Of a DNA stretch of 64,000 nucleotides, positions 30,034 to 37,976 are shown one piece after another (positions within the stretch are counted from its first letter, which is position 1; each line of letters begins with the position of its first letter). The notes beneath the pieces were generated by a model, which saw nothing but the letters and a program-made list of their open reading frames with translations, did no database searches and had not been told where the DNA came from. The position numbers and the translations under genes are program-made. This DNA comes from Myxococcota bacterium (lineage in GTDB: Bacteria; Myxococcota; JAJVIH01), in assembly GCA_022072125.1 (NCBI GenBank), contig JAJVIH010000051.1, forward strand, positions 18,458 through 82,457, written 5' to 3'.

Positions 30034-30594
30034 TCAGCGCCGGTTGAACAGGTTCATCGCTTGCGCGACCCCTTTTTCAATGATGGCTTCCACCGCCAGC
30101 GCGGCCTGATCACAGGCCGTCTCCAGTTTCTGTTCCTCTTCACCGCGGGGGGCCTGCAATACGTACGCCGCGGCGTCCATTCCAGGCGGCGGGCGTCCAA
30201 TGCCCACCTTCACCCGCACGAATCCCGGACCCATCTTGCCGATGATGTCCTTGATTCCGTTCTGTCCCCCCGCCGATCCGCCCTGCCGGATGCGCAGCCG
30301 CCCGGTTTCCAGGTCCAGATCATCGTGGATGACGATCACGTCACCAGGATTGATCCGGTAGAATCGTTGCAGCCCCGCGACCGCGGTTCCGGAAAGATTC
30401 ATGAAGGTCTGCGGCTTGCAGAGCAGAACCGGTTGGCCCACCGCTTCGCCTTTGCCAGCCATCGCCTCGAATTTTCCGGAGTCCAGCGATATTTTCCACC
30501 GCGTGGAGAGCCGGTCCGCCACCCGGAAACCGGCGTTGTGCCTGGTTTTTTCGTATTTTGGACCGGGATTTCCCAGCCCCGCCACCAGATACAT
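30034..30594 (-). CDS. pth: peptidyl-tRNA hydrolase, 186 aa
   Basis: Family signature GLGNPG..Y..TRHNAGF with Asn9 and His19, KPQTFMNLSG and the Asp in IHDDLDL. The usual GGHNG loop reads GGQNG, so the conserved His113 (E. coli numbering) is Gln. The enzyme recycles peptidyl-tRNA. Normal length. Neighbour of rplY and prs, the standard bacterial order. Confidence 0.96.
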   Translation of the reverse strand: MYLVAGLGNPGPKYEKTRHNAGFRVADRLSTRWKISLDSGKFEAMAGKGEAVGQPVLLCKPQTFMNLSGTAVAGLQRFYRINPGDVIVIHDDLDLETGRLRIRQGGSAGGQNGIKDIIGKMGPGFVRVKVGIGRPPPGMDAAAYVLQAPRGEEEQKLETACDQAALAVEAIIEKGVAQAMNLFNRR

Positions 30595-30621
30595 CCGCCG
30601 TTCCAGTTCCCGGGAAGAAAA

Positions 30622-31308
30622 TTACTTCTTCTTGGCGTCCTTCGCGGGAGCCGCGGCGGCGCCGGCAGCGCCTTCCGCCGCTTTCTTGCCCTTCTCCACC
30701 ACCGGAACCTCGCCAGCGGGGGCCGCGGCGGCCGTCGCGGCGGCGGTTTCTTCCGCCGCCACGCTGACCAGCGCCACCGGGTAGTCCGCCGAGTAGACGT
30801 ATTTGACGCCCGCCGGGGGGGTCAGTTCCGACACGTGGATCGAATGACCCAGCGTAATCGGGGTGACATCCACGACGATTTCGTCGGGGATATCCTTCGG
30901 GTTGCATTCCACCGTGATGAAGCGGGCGGGCTGTCCCAGGATACCGCCGTCCACCACGCCCTTGGCCTTGCCGGTCAGACGGACCGGGACATCCACGCGG
31001 ATGGCCGTGCCTTCATGCACGCCCATGAAATCGGCGTGGATGACCGCGCGGCTCACCGGCTCGACCTGGTAATCCTTGAGCAGGACCTCGAAATTGCGGC
31101 CGTCGGGAAACTGCAGCGTCACCACCGTGTTACGGCGGCGGGGGGTCTTGAGAGCGGCGCGAAGGTCCTTTTCGACGAAGGAAAAATGGACGCTTGCGGT
31201 TCCGCGGGCGTAGAGCACGGCGGGAACCTGTCCACTCGCTCTCAGGCGGCGGTTGGGACCCTTGCCGGTCTCGCTCCGGGGTTGGACTTTCAGAATTTGT
31301 TCGCTCAT
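30622..31308 (-). CDS. rplY: 50S ribosomal protein L25, TL5/CTC type, 228 aa
   Basis: The N-terminal L25 domain that binds 5S rRNA (about 1-95) is followed by the CTC beta domain (about 100-185, VRLTGKAKGVVDGGILG, CNPKDIPDEIVVDVT), then a Lys/Ala/Pro/Gly tail of about 45 residues. SD GGAG is eight bases from the start. Upstream neighbour is prs. Confidence 0.96.
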   Translation of the reverse strand: MSEQILKVQPRSETGKGPNRRLRASGQVPAVLYARGTASVHFSFVEKDLRAALKTPRRRNTVVTLQFPDGRNFEVLLKDYQVEPVSRAVIHADFMGVHEGTAIRVDVPVRLTGKAKGVVDGGILGQPARFITVECNPKDIPDEIVVDVTPITLGHSIHVSELTPPAGVKYVYSADYPVALVSVAAEETAAATAAAAPAGEVPVVEKGKKAAEGAAGAAAAPAKDAKKK

Positions 31309-31322
31309 GGCGGTTGCTCCAA

Positions 31323-32270
31323 TCAGATAAACAGTTCGCTCACCGATTCGGCGTCGTGAATGCGGCGGATGGCTTCGCCCAGCACCTTGGCCACGGAAAG
31401 CTGCTTAATCTTGCGCGGCTTTCTCGCCTCGGCGCTGAGGGGAATCGTGTTGGTGACAATCACTTCATCCAGCACCGACTCGGCGATGCGGGAAATGGCC
31501 GGCCCGCTGAACACCGGATGGGTGGCGTAGGCGGAGACCTTCCGGGCGCCGTGGTCCATCACCGCCTGCGCGGCGTTGCAAAGGGTGCCCGCGGTGTCAA
31601 TGATGTCGTCCACGATGATGGCGTCCATGCCCGCCACATCGCCGATGATATTCATGACCTGCGCCTCGTTCACCCCCGTGCGCCGCTTGTCAATGATGGC
31701 CAGCGAGGCGCCCAGCCGCTTGGAATAGGCCCGCGCGCGCTCGACGCCGCCGGCGTCGGGGCTGACCACGACCGTGGTGGCCGGGTCATACCGCTCCTTC
31801 ATGTATTCCAGCGCGATGGGCAGGGAGTAAAGGTGATCAAAAGGCACCTCGAAAAAACCCTGGAGCTGGCCCGTGTGCAGGTCCATGGAAATGGCGCGGG
31901 TGGCGCCCGCCGCCTGCAGCAATTCCGCGACCAGCTTGGCGGAAATCGGCGTGCGGGGAGCGACCTTGCGATCCTGCCGGGCGTAACCAAAATAGGGGAT
32001 GACCGTGCAGATGCTGGCGGCCGAGGCCCGGCGCACGGCGTCCACCATCACCAGAAGCTCCATCAGGTGATGGTTGGCGGGCTGGCAGGTGGACTGGATG
32101 ATGTATACGTCATGCCCGCGGACATTCTCGCGGATTTCCACCAGGGTTTCGCCATCGCTGAAGGAGCCGACCTTGGCGTCCCCGAGGGGCTTTTCCACGT
32201 GCGCGCAAATCTCCTCCGCCAACTGGCGGTTGGAGTTTCCTGCGAAAATTTTCATCGGCGCGTTGGTCAT
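31323..32270 (-). CDS. prs: ribose-phosphate pyrophosphokinase, 315 aa
   Basis: Full class I PRPP synthetase: KIFAGNSNRQLAEEIC, flexible-loop YARQDRKVAPRTPISAK, VVSPDAGGVERAR and PRPP loop VDDIIDTAGTL. It makes PRPP from ribose 5-phosphate and ATP for nucleotide and histidine synthesis. The frame begins at GTG 32315; I prefer ATG 32270, and 32255 is also possible. None has a strong SD. First gene of a six-gene operon. Confidence 0.97.
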   Translation of the reverse strand: MTNAPMKIFAGNSNRQLAEEICAHVEKPLGDAKVGSFSDGETLVEIRENVRGHDVYIIQSTCQPANHHLMELLVMVDAVRRASAASICTVIPYFGYARQDRKVAPRTPISAKLVAELLQAAGATRAISMDLHTGQLQGFFEVPFDHLYSLPIALEYMKERYDPATTVVVSPDAGGVERARAYSKRLGASLAIIDKRRTGVNEAQVMNIIGDVAGMDAIIVDDIIDTAGTLCNAAQAVMDHGARKVSAYATHPVFSGPAISRIAESVLDEVIVTNTIPLSAEARKPRKIKQLSVAKVLGEAIRRIHDAESVSELFI

Positions 32271-32411
32271 GGGCCGCTGGATTTGCGCGAGACGAATATT
32301 GAAAGAGGTTTGCACGGGCGCATTCGCTGGAATCCGCCGAACAACCTTGGGCGGCGGCGATCAGCGCACCATCGCGCCGGGATGGCCTCCCTGCCCTGTC
32401 GGGGGCCGCAA

Positions 32412-32440
32412 GCTATAGTGGATGTCCGGGGGGCTGTCAA
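32412..32440 (-). promoter_or_regulatory. consensus sigma70 promoter of the prs-rplY-pth-hppA-rpsF-rplI operon
   Basis: Minus-strand TTGACA, 17-base spacer, TATAGC: the best promoter match in the window. It predicts a 5' leader of about 135 nt before prs. Confidence 0.75.
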
Positions 32441-32797
32441 CCTCATCTCACATCAAAATGGAGGGTCGCGCCGACGCCCGGGCCTGTGCGGGGGGCGGCC
32501 CTTCATGCGATCCGTGGAGCGTACGCCCCGCCATCCGCACCCGGAAAACCAATCCATATCCGGATACGCCCGGACGCGGTGAGGACAAAATCCCGTCTGT
32601 TCCCATACCGGGGGTTGGCGGGATGCGGACCGGGCGGTATCCCGGGGAATCACCTTGGCGGTATTCCAGACTTTGCTGAATCCCCCGGTTTTCCAGCCCG
32701 CGAGATGGCGTATTTGGGAAAGATTGGCCGCGCCATGATAACCCTCCGGCGTGGCTGGTCCGCGGTCTGCTTCCGGCCTGGCAAAGAGGAATGGTTC
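32441..32797. other. intergenic region before the LysR-type gene
   Basis: The divergent spacer between the prs promoter and the LysR-type gene. The plus frame stays open here from 32486 but encodes Pro/Arg-rich low-quality sequence with poor codon bias, so I take it as non-coding. The SD AGAGGA for the regulator lies at its right end. I see no other clear signal. Confidence 0.5.
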
Positions 32798-33787
32798 ATG
32801 GAACATCCGGATTTGAATCTGCTCGCCGCCCTCGACGCCCTGCTGCAGGAAGGGAGCGTCACCGGCGCGGCCCGGCGTCTTGGTCTTTCCACCCCGGCGA
32901 TGAGCCATACCCTGGCGCGCATCCGGAGCCGCGTGGGCGATCCGGTGCTGGTCCGCTCGGGGCGGGGAATGGTGCTGACTCCGCGGGCCCGGGAAATCAG
33001 GGCCCGCGTGCATGAGGTGGTCTCCGGCGCCCGCAACCTGCTGGAGCCGGAAACCCCCATCAATCTCCAGGAACTGGACCGGACCTTTCAGGTTCACGCC
33101 AGCGATTACGTGCTGGCCGTCATCGGGCAGGAAGCTGACAGGATCATGCGGGCTGAAGCCCCAGGCGCGAGCCTGCGCATATTGCCCAACGGCGCCGATG
33201 ACGCCCTCATGGTCCGGGAGGGGGCTTCCGACCTGGCGATAGGGATTTACGGCGATCTGCCGCAGGAAATGCGGAGCCGGGTGTTGCTGACCGATCGTTT
33301 CGTATGTCTGCTCCGCAAGGGACATCCCGCCGCCGCGCCGAAACTGACCTTGGAGAAATACGTGGCGCTTCCCCATGTGCAGGTCGCGCCGCGGGGGCGC
33401 CCGGGCGGATATATTGACGACATCCTGCGGCAGAAGGGCCTGAAACGCCGGGTCATGCGCGCGGTCCCCTTTTTTCACTCGGCGCTGCAACTGGTTTCCG
33501 GGACGGATTACGTGCTGACCGTTCCGGAACGCATCGCGTCCGCGTTCGCCAGCCGCTGGGGGCTTGAAATCCGCGAGTTTCCCGCCCGGCTGCGGCCTTA
33601 CGCCCTGAGCCTGATTTGGCATCCGCGTTTTGACAACGATTCCGGCCACCGGTTCCTGCGGGATGTGTTCGTGCGGGCGGCGGCGAAGGCGGCGGGCGAC
33701 CGGCACGATTCTCCCCGCACCAGGCTGGACGCGGGGGATCCGGCGTCAGGACAGTTGCGGAAGCGGCCGCGCCTGCGGAATTCATAG
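32798..33787 (+). CDS. LysR-type transcriptional regulator, 329 aa
   Basis: The N-terminal winged helix-turn-helix is typical (DLNLLAALDALLQEGSVTGAARRLGLSTPAMSHTLARIR), close to the NodD/LinR-like subgroup in which the first helix starts DLNLL. An effector-binding periplasmic-type domain follows to about residue 300, then a basic tail of about 25 residues. ATG 32798 has SD AGAGGA. Most LysR genes face their targets; here the likely target (DJ-1 operon) is downstream on the same strand, with paired repeats in the 111-base gap. Confidence 0.93.
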   Translation: MEHPDLNLLAALDALLQEGSVTGAARRLGLSTPAMSHTLARIRSRVGDPVLVRSGRGMVLTPRAREIRARVHEVVSGARNLLEPETPINLQELDRTFQVHASDYVLAVIGQEADRIMRAEAPGASLRILPNGADDALMVREGASDLAIGIYGDLPQEMRSRVLLTDRFVCLLRKGHPAAAPKLTLEKYVALPHVQVAPRGRPGGYIDDILRQKGLKRRVMRAVPFFHSALQLVSGTDYVLTVPERIASAFASRWGLEIREFPARLRPYALSLIWHPRFDNDSGHRFLRDVFVRAAAKAAGDRHDSPRTRLDAGDPASGQLRKRPRLRNS

Positions 33788-33796
33788 TTGCATGGA

Positions 33797-33839
33797 ATGA
33801 AATCATGAATTGAACCATTGTGTATTGATGAAATCCATG
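33797..33839. promoter_or_regulatory. paired ATGAAATC repeats, candidate regulator site
   Basis: ATGAAATC followed by ATG (33797-33807) recurs as ATGAAATC-CATG (33828-33839), 31 bp or three helical turns apart, in an A/T-rich patch just before the DJ-1 gene. The spacing suits a LysR-type tetramer; the assignment to the adjacent regulator is inference. Confidence 0.4.
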
Positions 33840-33898
33840 CCGTGCTGTTAATCATCTCCCGGAAGCGGCGCATGAAGCGTCCCCAAGGAGAAAACAGC

Positions 33899-34669
33899 AT
33901 GAGCCTCAGAGACCCGAACCCATCGAACAAAAACAAGCCCAAGCGCGTCGCGATTGTTATTGCGAATCCCGCGACCTCCAGCACCACGGGGTGGCCCGTT
34001 GGTTTCTGGTGGTCGGAATTGACGCATCCCTACCATGCGTTCCACGAGGCGGGCTACGAGGTCGAGGTTTTCAGTCCCGCGGGCGGCAGGTGCGAGGCGG
34101 ATGGCATGAGCGATCCGCGGGACGCCAGCGGATATTCCGCCTCGGATTTGATCAGCATGGGTTTTATTTCAACCCCGGGTCTCGCCGCGCTTGTCGAGAA
34201 GACGAAGCCCGTTGTCGAGATCAACGCCGCGCGCTTCGATGCGATCGTGGTCGCCGGCGGCCAGGCGCCGATGTTCGCCTTTGACAAGGCGTTGGAGTTG
34301 CAGAAGAAGTTCGTGGAGTTTCACGAGGCCGGAAAGATCGCCTGCGCGCTGTGCCATGGCGTGGCCCTGCTCCGTTACGCGAAGCTCTCCAACGGCGAGT
34401 TGCTGGCGAAGGGCAAGACAGTCACCGGTTTCGCCAATGTCGAGGAGGACTTCGCCGACAACGCCGTGTGGGAAATGGGCGCGCTGCCCAGGGGCAAGCA
34501 CCTGATGCCCTGGCGCATCGAGGACGAACTCAAAAAGATCGGCGCCAACTTCGTGCAGGCCGGCATGTGGCGTGGTTTCGCCGTCCGCGACGGCAATCTG
34601 ATCACCGGACAGCAGAATTTCTCCGGAGCCGAAACCGCCCGGCTCATCATCGAAACCCTTGGCCGCTGA
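33899..34669 (+). CDS. DJ-1/PfpI-family protein, Hsp31/glyoxalase III-like, 256 aa
   Basis: The DJ-1 fold is clear: parallel strands, GWPVGFWWSELTHPYHAF, a Glu/Asp region, and the nucleophile elbow ACALCHGVALL with the conserved Cys followed by His. Large DJ-1 members of this layout act as glutathione-independent glyoxalases or chaperones against carbonyl stress. ATG 33899 has SD AAGGAG; the earlier frame start 33818 lies within the repeat region. First gene of a four-gene plus-strand run. Confidence 0.9.
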   Translation: MSLRDPNPSNKNKPKRVAIVIANPATSSTTGWPVGFWWSELTHPYHAFHEAGYEVEVFSPAGGRCEADGMSDPRDASGYSASDLISMGFISTPGLAALVEKTKPVVEINAARFDAIVVAGGQAPMFAFDKALELQKKFVEFHEAGKIACALCHGVALLRYAKLSNGELLAKGKTVTGFANVEEDFADNAVWEMGALPRGKHLMPWRIEDELKKIGANFVQAGMWRGFAVRDGNLITGQQNFSGAETARLIIETLGR

Positions 34670-34702
34670 GGTCCGGACAACATCACCCCGGGGAGTTCGC
34701 GC

Positions 34703-35593
34703 ATGACCCACGACAGAACCAAAGCCCAGGCGATTTTGGACGATTATTTCGATGGCTGGAACGCGCACGACGCCAGCGCCGCCGCCCGGACCTTCGCTCC
34801 GGGCGGCGTATACTCGGACCCGGCCACGGATGGATCCATTCCAGGAGCGGAGATCGGCCGCGTCATCGGACCGCTCTGCGCGGCGTTCCCCGATCTCGTC
34901 TTCGAGCGTTCGGCGGCGGCCGGAGACAACGGGCGCTACGTGGTTGAGTGGGCCATGCGCGGGCATAACCAGGGCGCCCTTCGCCCGGGGATCAGCCCCA
35001 CCGGTCAAAAGGCCGTGCTGCGGGGCGCCAGCCTATTCGAGGTGGATGTGGACGGGATACACGCGGTCCGCGGCTACTTTGATCAGAAGGCGTTCTTCGA
35101 GAGCTTCGGCCTGATGGCGCTTGTGCAGCCGATCGAGCAGGGTCCCGCGAAGTTCGGATATTCAATGCGCGTCCCATCCGGGAACTCCAAGCCGCCCGGC
35201 GTGATCGCGTTGACGTGGATTCAGGGCGCGAACGAGGCGGAAAAGGAGCGCATCCGCGCGCATTCGCGGGAGAATGTGAAGGACTTTCTGGCGGAGCCCG
35301 GGTTTATCTCCATCGTCACGGGTTTCACGGGGCTGCGTGGTTTCACCGTCACCGCCTGGGAGGACGAGGCCTCGCTGAAGCGGGCGCTTGCCGGGCATCA
35401 TGCCGCCGCGATGAAGGAGCTTTTCGGCGGAAACTTCGTCGCGTCGGTCTGGACAAGCGTATGGACGCCCACGCGCATCAACCGGATCTGGGTCCGGTGT
35501 CCTTCGTGCGGATCACTTGAAGATGTTTCGGATGACCACCGGGCCTGCAGCCAGTGCCATGCGCCATTGCCGGAGCGTCCGGCGTTCTGGTGA
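34703..35593 (+). CDS. fusion of SnoaL/NTF2-like, dimeric alpha-beta-barrel-like and zinc-ribbon parts, 296 aa
   Basis: Residues 1-140 form a SnoaL/NTF2-like domain (ILDDYFDGWNAHDASAAARTFAPGGVYSDPATD, VEWAMRGHNQG, FEVDVDGIHAVRGYFD). Residues about 165-255 resemble an ABM/DABB domain (VIALTWIQGANEAEKERIRAHSREN, FISIVTGFTGLRGFTVTAWED, LKRALAGHHAAAMKELFGG). The last 30 residues hold CPSC and CSQC, a zinc-ribbon pair. The parts suggest a small-molecule enzyme or detoxifying monooxygenase with a structural zinc; I do not know this exact combination. It follows the DJ-1 gene by 33 bases. Confidence 0.8.
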   Translation: MTHDRTKAQAILDDYFDGWNAHDASAAARTFAPGGVYSDPATDGSIPGAEIGRVIGPLCAAFPDLVFERSAAAGDNGRYVVEWAMRGHNQGALRPGISPTGQKAVLRGASLFEVDVDGIHAVRGYFDQKAFFESFGLMALVQPIEQGPAKFGYSMRVPSGNSKPPGVIALTWIQGANEAEKERIRAHSRENVKDFLAEPGFISIVTGFTGLRGFTVTAWEDEASLKRALAGHHAAAMKELFGGNFVASVWTSVWTPTRINRIWVRCPSCGSLEDVSDDHRACSQCHAPLPERPAFW

Positions 35594-35596
35594 TGC

Positions 35597-36166
35597 ATGA
35601 CAAGTGCAAGCGACAACGAACCGGTCACCGTGGTGGTCACCCGCCGCGTAAAACCAGGCCGCGAGGCGGCCTACGAGGCCTGGTTGGGTCAACTCATCCG
35701 GGACGCGGCCCCGTTGCGCGGATTCCTTGGCGCCAAAATGTTGCGGCCGCGCGAAGGAGAGCCGGGCGTTTACACGAGCGTCTTCCGCTTCGACAGCGTT
35801 GAAAACCTGCGCGCTTTCGAGGAGAGCGATCTGCGCCGCCGCGCTCTCGCCGGCGTGGCCGGGCTGGTGGAGGCCGATGCGATCTGGAGCCGCTTCACCG
35901 GGCTGGAATTGTGGTTCACCCCGCCCCCGGGGACCGTGGCGCCGCAGCCCTCCCGCTTCCGGATGGCCCTGGTGATGATTGCGGTCGTTTATGCGCTTGT
36001 GCTGTCTCTTGGTACGCTCGTCTCCGTGATTTTCGCCGGAACGCCGCCCCCATTGAGGCTGTTCCTCACCATTGTCATCGAGATTTTTCTCATGACTTAC
36101 GTCCTCATGCCGCGGCTCACGCGGTGGCTTGCCGGATGGATCTATCCCCGAAAGGAAGTCGTATGA
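35597..36166 (+). CDS. ABM-domain protein with two C-terminal membrane helices, 189 aa
   Basis: The N-terminal 100 residues are an antibiotic-biosynthesis-monooxygenase-type dimeric alpha-beta barrel (VTVVVTRRVKPGREAAYEAWLGQL, YTSVFRFDSVENLRAFEESD). Two membrane helices follow (ALVMIAVVYALVLSLGTLVSVIF and FLTIVIEIFLMTYVLMP). Such proteins are common near DJ-1/LysR stress cassettes; the substrate is unknown. It starts four bases after the previous stop and overlaps the next ATG (ATGA). Confidence 0.85.
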   Translation: MTSASDNEPVTVVVTRRVKPGREAAYEAWLGQLIRDAAPLRGFLGAKMLRPREGEPGVYTSVFRFDSVENLRAFEESDLRRRALAGVAGLVEADAIWSRFTGLELWFTPPPGTVAPQPSRFRMALVMIAVVYALVLSLGTLVSVIFAGTPPPLRLFLTIVIEIFLMTYVLMPRLTRWLAGWIYPRKEVV

Positions 36167-36819
36167 AAATTGCATTCACCGGAACCGGAAGAGTGGGCTC
36201 TCCGCTCGCAAGGCGGCTGGCGGAAGCCGGTCATGACGTATGCCTCGCCCGCGCGGATGAACCGTCGTCCAGTCTGGAGGCGGCTCTCCAGCGCAGTTCC
36301 AGGCTTTCAGCCCTTCCCATGAAAGAAGCCCTGGAACATGCGGAGGCGGTATTCCTCGCCATTCCTTTTCAGGCGGTGGAGGGGCTTCTGCCGGATATGG
36401 CGGACAAACTGTCCGGAAAAATCCTGGTGGATTGCACCAATCCGGTGGGACCAGGATTGTCCCACGGCCTGAAGAGCGTTCGATCGGGAAGCGAAGCCAT
36501 CCAGTCGCTGGTTCCCGCCGCGCGCGTGATCAAGGCGTTCTCCATTTATGGTTACGAAAACCTGGAGGATCCGGCGTATCCGGATTATCCCCAGAAACCC
36601 GTGATGATGTTTTGCGGAGATGATATTTCCGCCAAACAGTCCGTTTCCACCCTGATAGCGGATTGCGGGTTTGAACCGTTCGATGTGGGCCCGCTGGCGC
36701 AGGCCTTGCACCTGGAGCATATGACCCTGCTTTGGGTCAGAATGGTCCGGGCGGGAGGATATTCTCCGCACATGGTTTGGGGACTCATGCGCCGCGAGGC
36801 TTCCAGCCCGCCGCGGTGA
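36163..36819 (+). CDS. NADPH-dependent F420-reductase-like / NAD-binding oxidoreductase, 218 aa
   Basis: Rossmann motif FTGTGRVGSPLARRLAEAGHDV at the N-terminus, then ADAVFLAIP-like segment EAVFLAIPFQAVEGLL and KILVDCTNPVGPG, as in the F420-dependent NADP reductase family, many members of which act without F420. Cytosolic redox enzyme. The longer frame from 35911 overlaps the previous gene fully; ATGA coupling fixes the start at 36163. Last gene of the LysR-associated run. Confidence 0.88.
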   Translation: MKIAFTGTGRVGSPLARRLAEAGHDVCLARADEPSSSLEAALQRSSRLSALPMKEALEHAEAVFLAIPFQAVEGLLPDMADKLSGKILVDCTNPVGPGLSHGLKSVRSGSEAIQSLVPAARVIKAFSIYGYENLEDPAYPDYPQKPVMMFCGDDISAKQSVSTLIADCGFEPFDVGPLAQALHLEHMTLLWVRMVRAGGYSPHMVWGLMRREASSPPR

Positions 36820-36886
36820 CGGACCTGCCGGCGCGACTCCTCCGTGGCGTGCGGAAAGCCGGACAAACCCCCGGATTTCTCGTGAT

Positions 36887-37870
36887 TCAAATCGTCAGGG
36901 CGAATCCGCCATAGGCGACTCCGGCGCCCATGGAAACCGACACCAGGGTTTCTCCCTGCTTCACAATACCGCCGCGAATTGCTTCGTCCAGGGCGATGGG
37001 GATGGACGCTGACGAGGTGTTTCCCCGCGTCTCGATATTGCTGATCAATTTGCGGGCGGGCAGGCCAAGCCGCTGCGCCACGCCATCCATGATGCGCCGG
37101 TTGGCCTGATGGGGCAGAAACCAGTCCACCCGGTCCCACGTCAGGCCGGTTTTTTCCAGCACTTCCTGGGCGGTGGCGCTGAACAGCAGCAGCGACTGTT
37201 TGAAGACTTCCTGGCCGTTCATGCGCACCTTGCCGCGATGGGCGGCCAGCCCTCCGGCGTTCAGCGGCTCCGCGGTCCCGCCGCCGGGAATCTGGATCAG
37301 CGCCGACAGATCGCCGCGGGTTCCCAGCACGAAACCATGAAAGCCGCGCGGCTCCTCCACGGGGCCGATGATCGCCGCGCCCGCGCCATCGGCGAACAGG
37401 ATGCTGCTTTTGTGGTCCTCCCAGTTGACGATGCGGGAAATCAGATCCGCGCCGACCACCAGGGCGCGCCGCCCGTACCCGGAATCGAGCATGGCGCTGG
37501 CGGCGGCGCAGGCGTGGATGAATCCGCTGCACGCGGCGGCGATGTCAAAAGCGGGGATGGGGCGTGCGCCAAGGGCGTGTTGCAGTTGCGCGGCGGTCGC
37601 GGGCAGGGGCTGGGATGGCGTAACCGTTGCGGCGATGATCAGATCGAGGTCTTTCGCCTCCAGCCCCGCCGTGGAGAGGGCGTTGCGCGATGCTTCCAGC
37701 GCCAGGGTGAGGGTATGGACGCCATCGCCCGCCACGCGCCTTTCAGCGATGCCGGTGCGGCTGAATATCCACCCGGCCTCCAGTCCATACCGCGCTTCCA
37801 GACTGGCGCTGGACACCCGCTCCTCTGGCAATGCCGACCCCATGCCGATGACGCCGTTGCGTATGTTCAT
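36887..37870 (-). CDS. fabH: beta-ketoacyl-ACP synthase III (FabH), 327 aa
   Basis: FabH signature residues: nucleophile Cys in AAACSGF, His in FLPHQANRRI, Asn in RGNTSSASIP, plus the C-terminal GAGVAYGG. It condenses acyl-CoA with malonyl-ACP to start fatty acid synthesis; substrate chain length is not readable. It is separated from the upstream Cys-rich gene by a terminator, so it has its own promoter. A 16-base inverted repeat (37889-37904) lies in its leader. No other fab genes adjoin. Confidence 0.96.
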   Translation of the reverse strand: MNIRNGVIGMGSALPEERVSSASLEARYGLEAGWIFSRTGIAERRVAGDGVHTLTLALEASRNALSTAGLEAKDLDLIIAATVTPSQPLPATAAQLQHALGARPIPAFDIAAACSGFIHACAAASAMLDSGYGRRALVVGADLISRIVNWEDHKSSILFADGAGAAIIGPVEEPRGFHGFVLGTRGDLSALIQIPGGGTAEPLNAGGLAAHRGKVRMNGQEVFKQSLLLFSATAQEVLEKTGLTWDRVDWFLPHQANRRIMDGVAQRLGLPARKLISNIETRGNTSSASIPIALDEAIRGGIVKQGETLVSVSMGAGVAYGGFALTI

Positions 37871-37922
37871 GGCTCACCAGAAGGTCAACTCCCCCACGGG
37901 GGAGGCGGAAATCGCCACAAGG

Positions 37923-37955
37923 AAAAAACCTCCGGCGGCTGACGCCGCCGGAGGT
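37923..37955 (-). terminator. intrinsic terminator after the 11-repeat lipoprotein
   Basis: Stem 37928-37939 with 37944-37955 (12 bp) and loop TGAC, followed on the minus strand by six T (37928-37923). Confidence 0.9.
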
Positions 37956-37976
37956 GAGGATTCGCCCTTGAACCGC

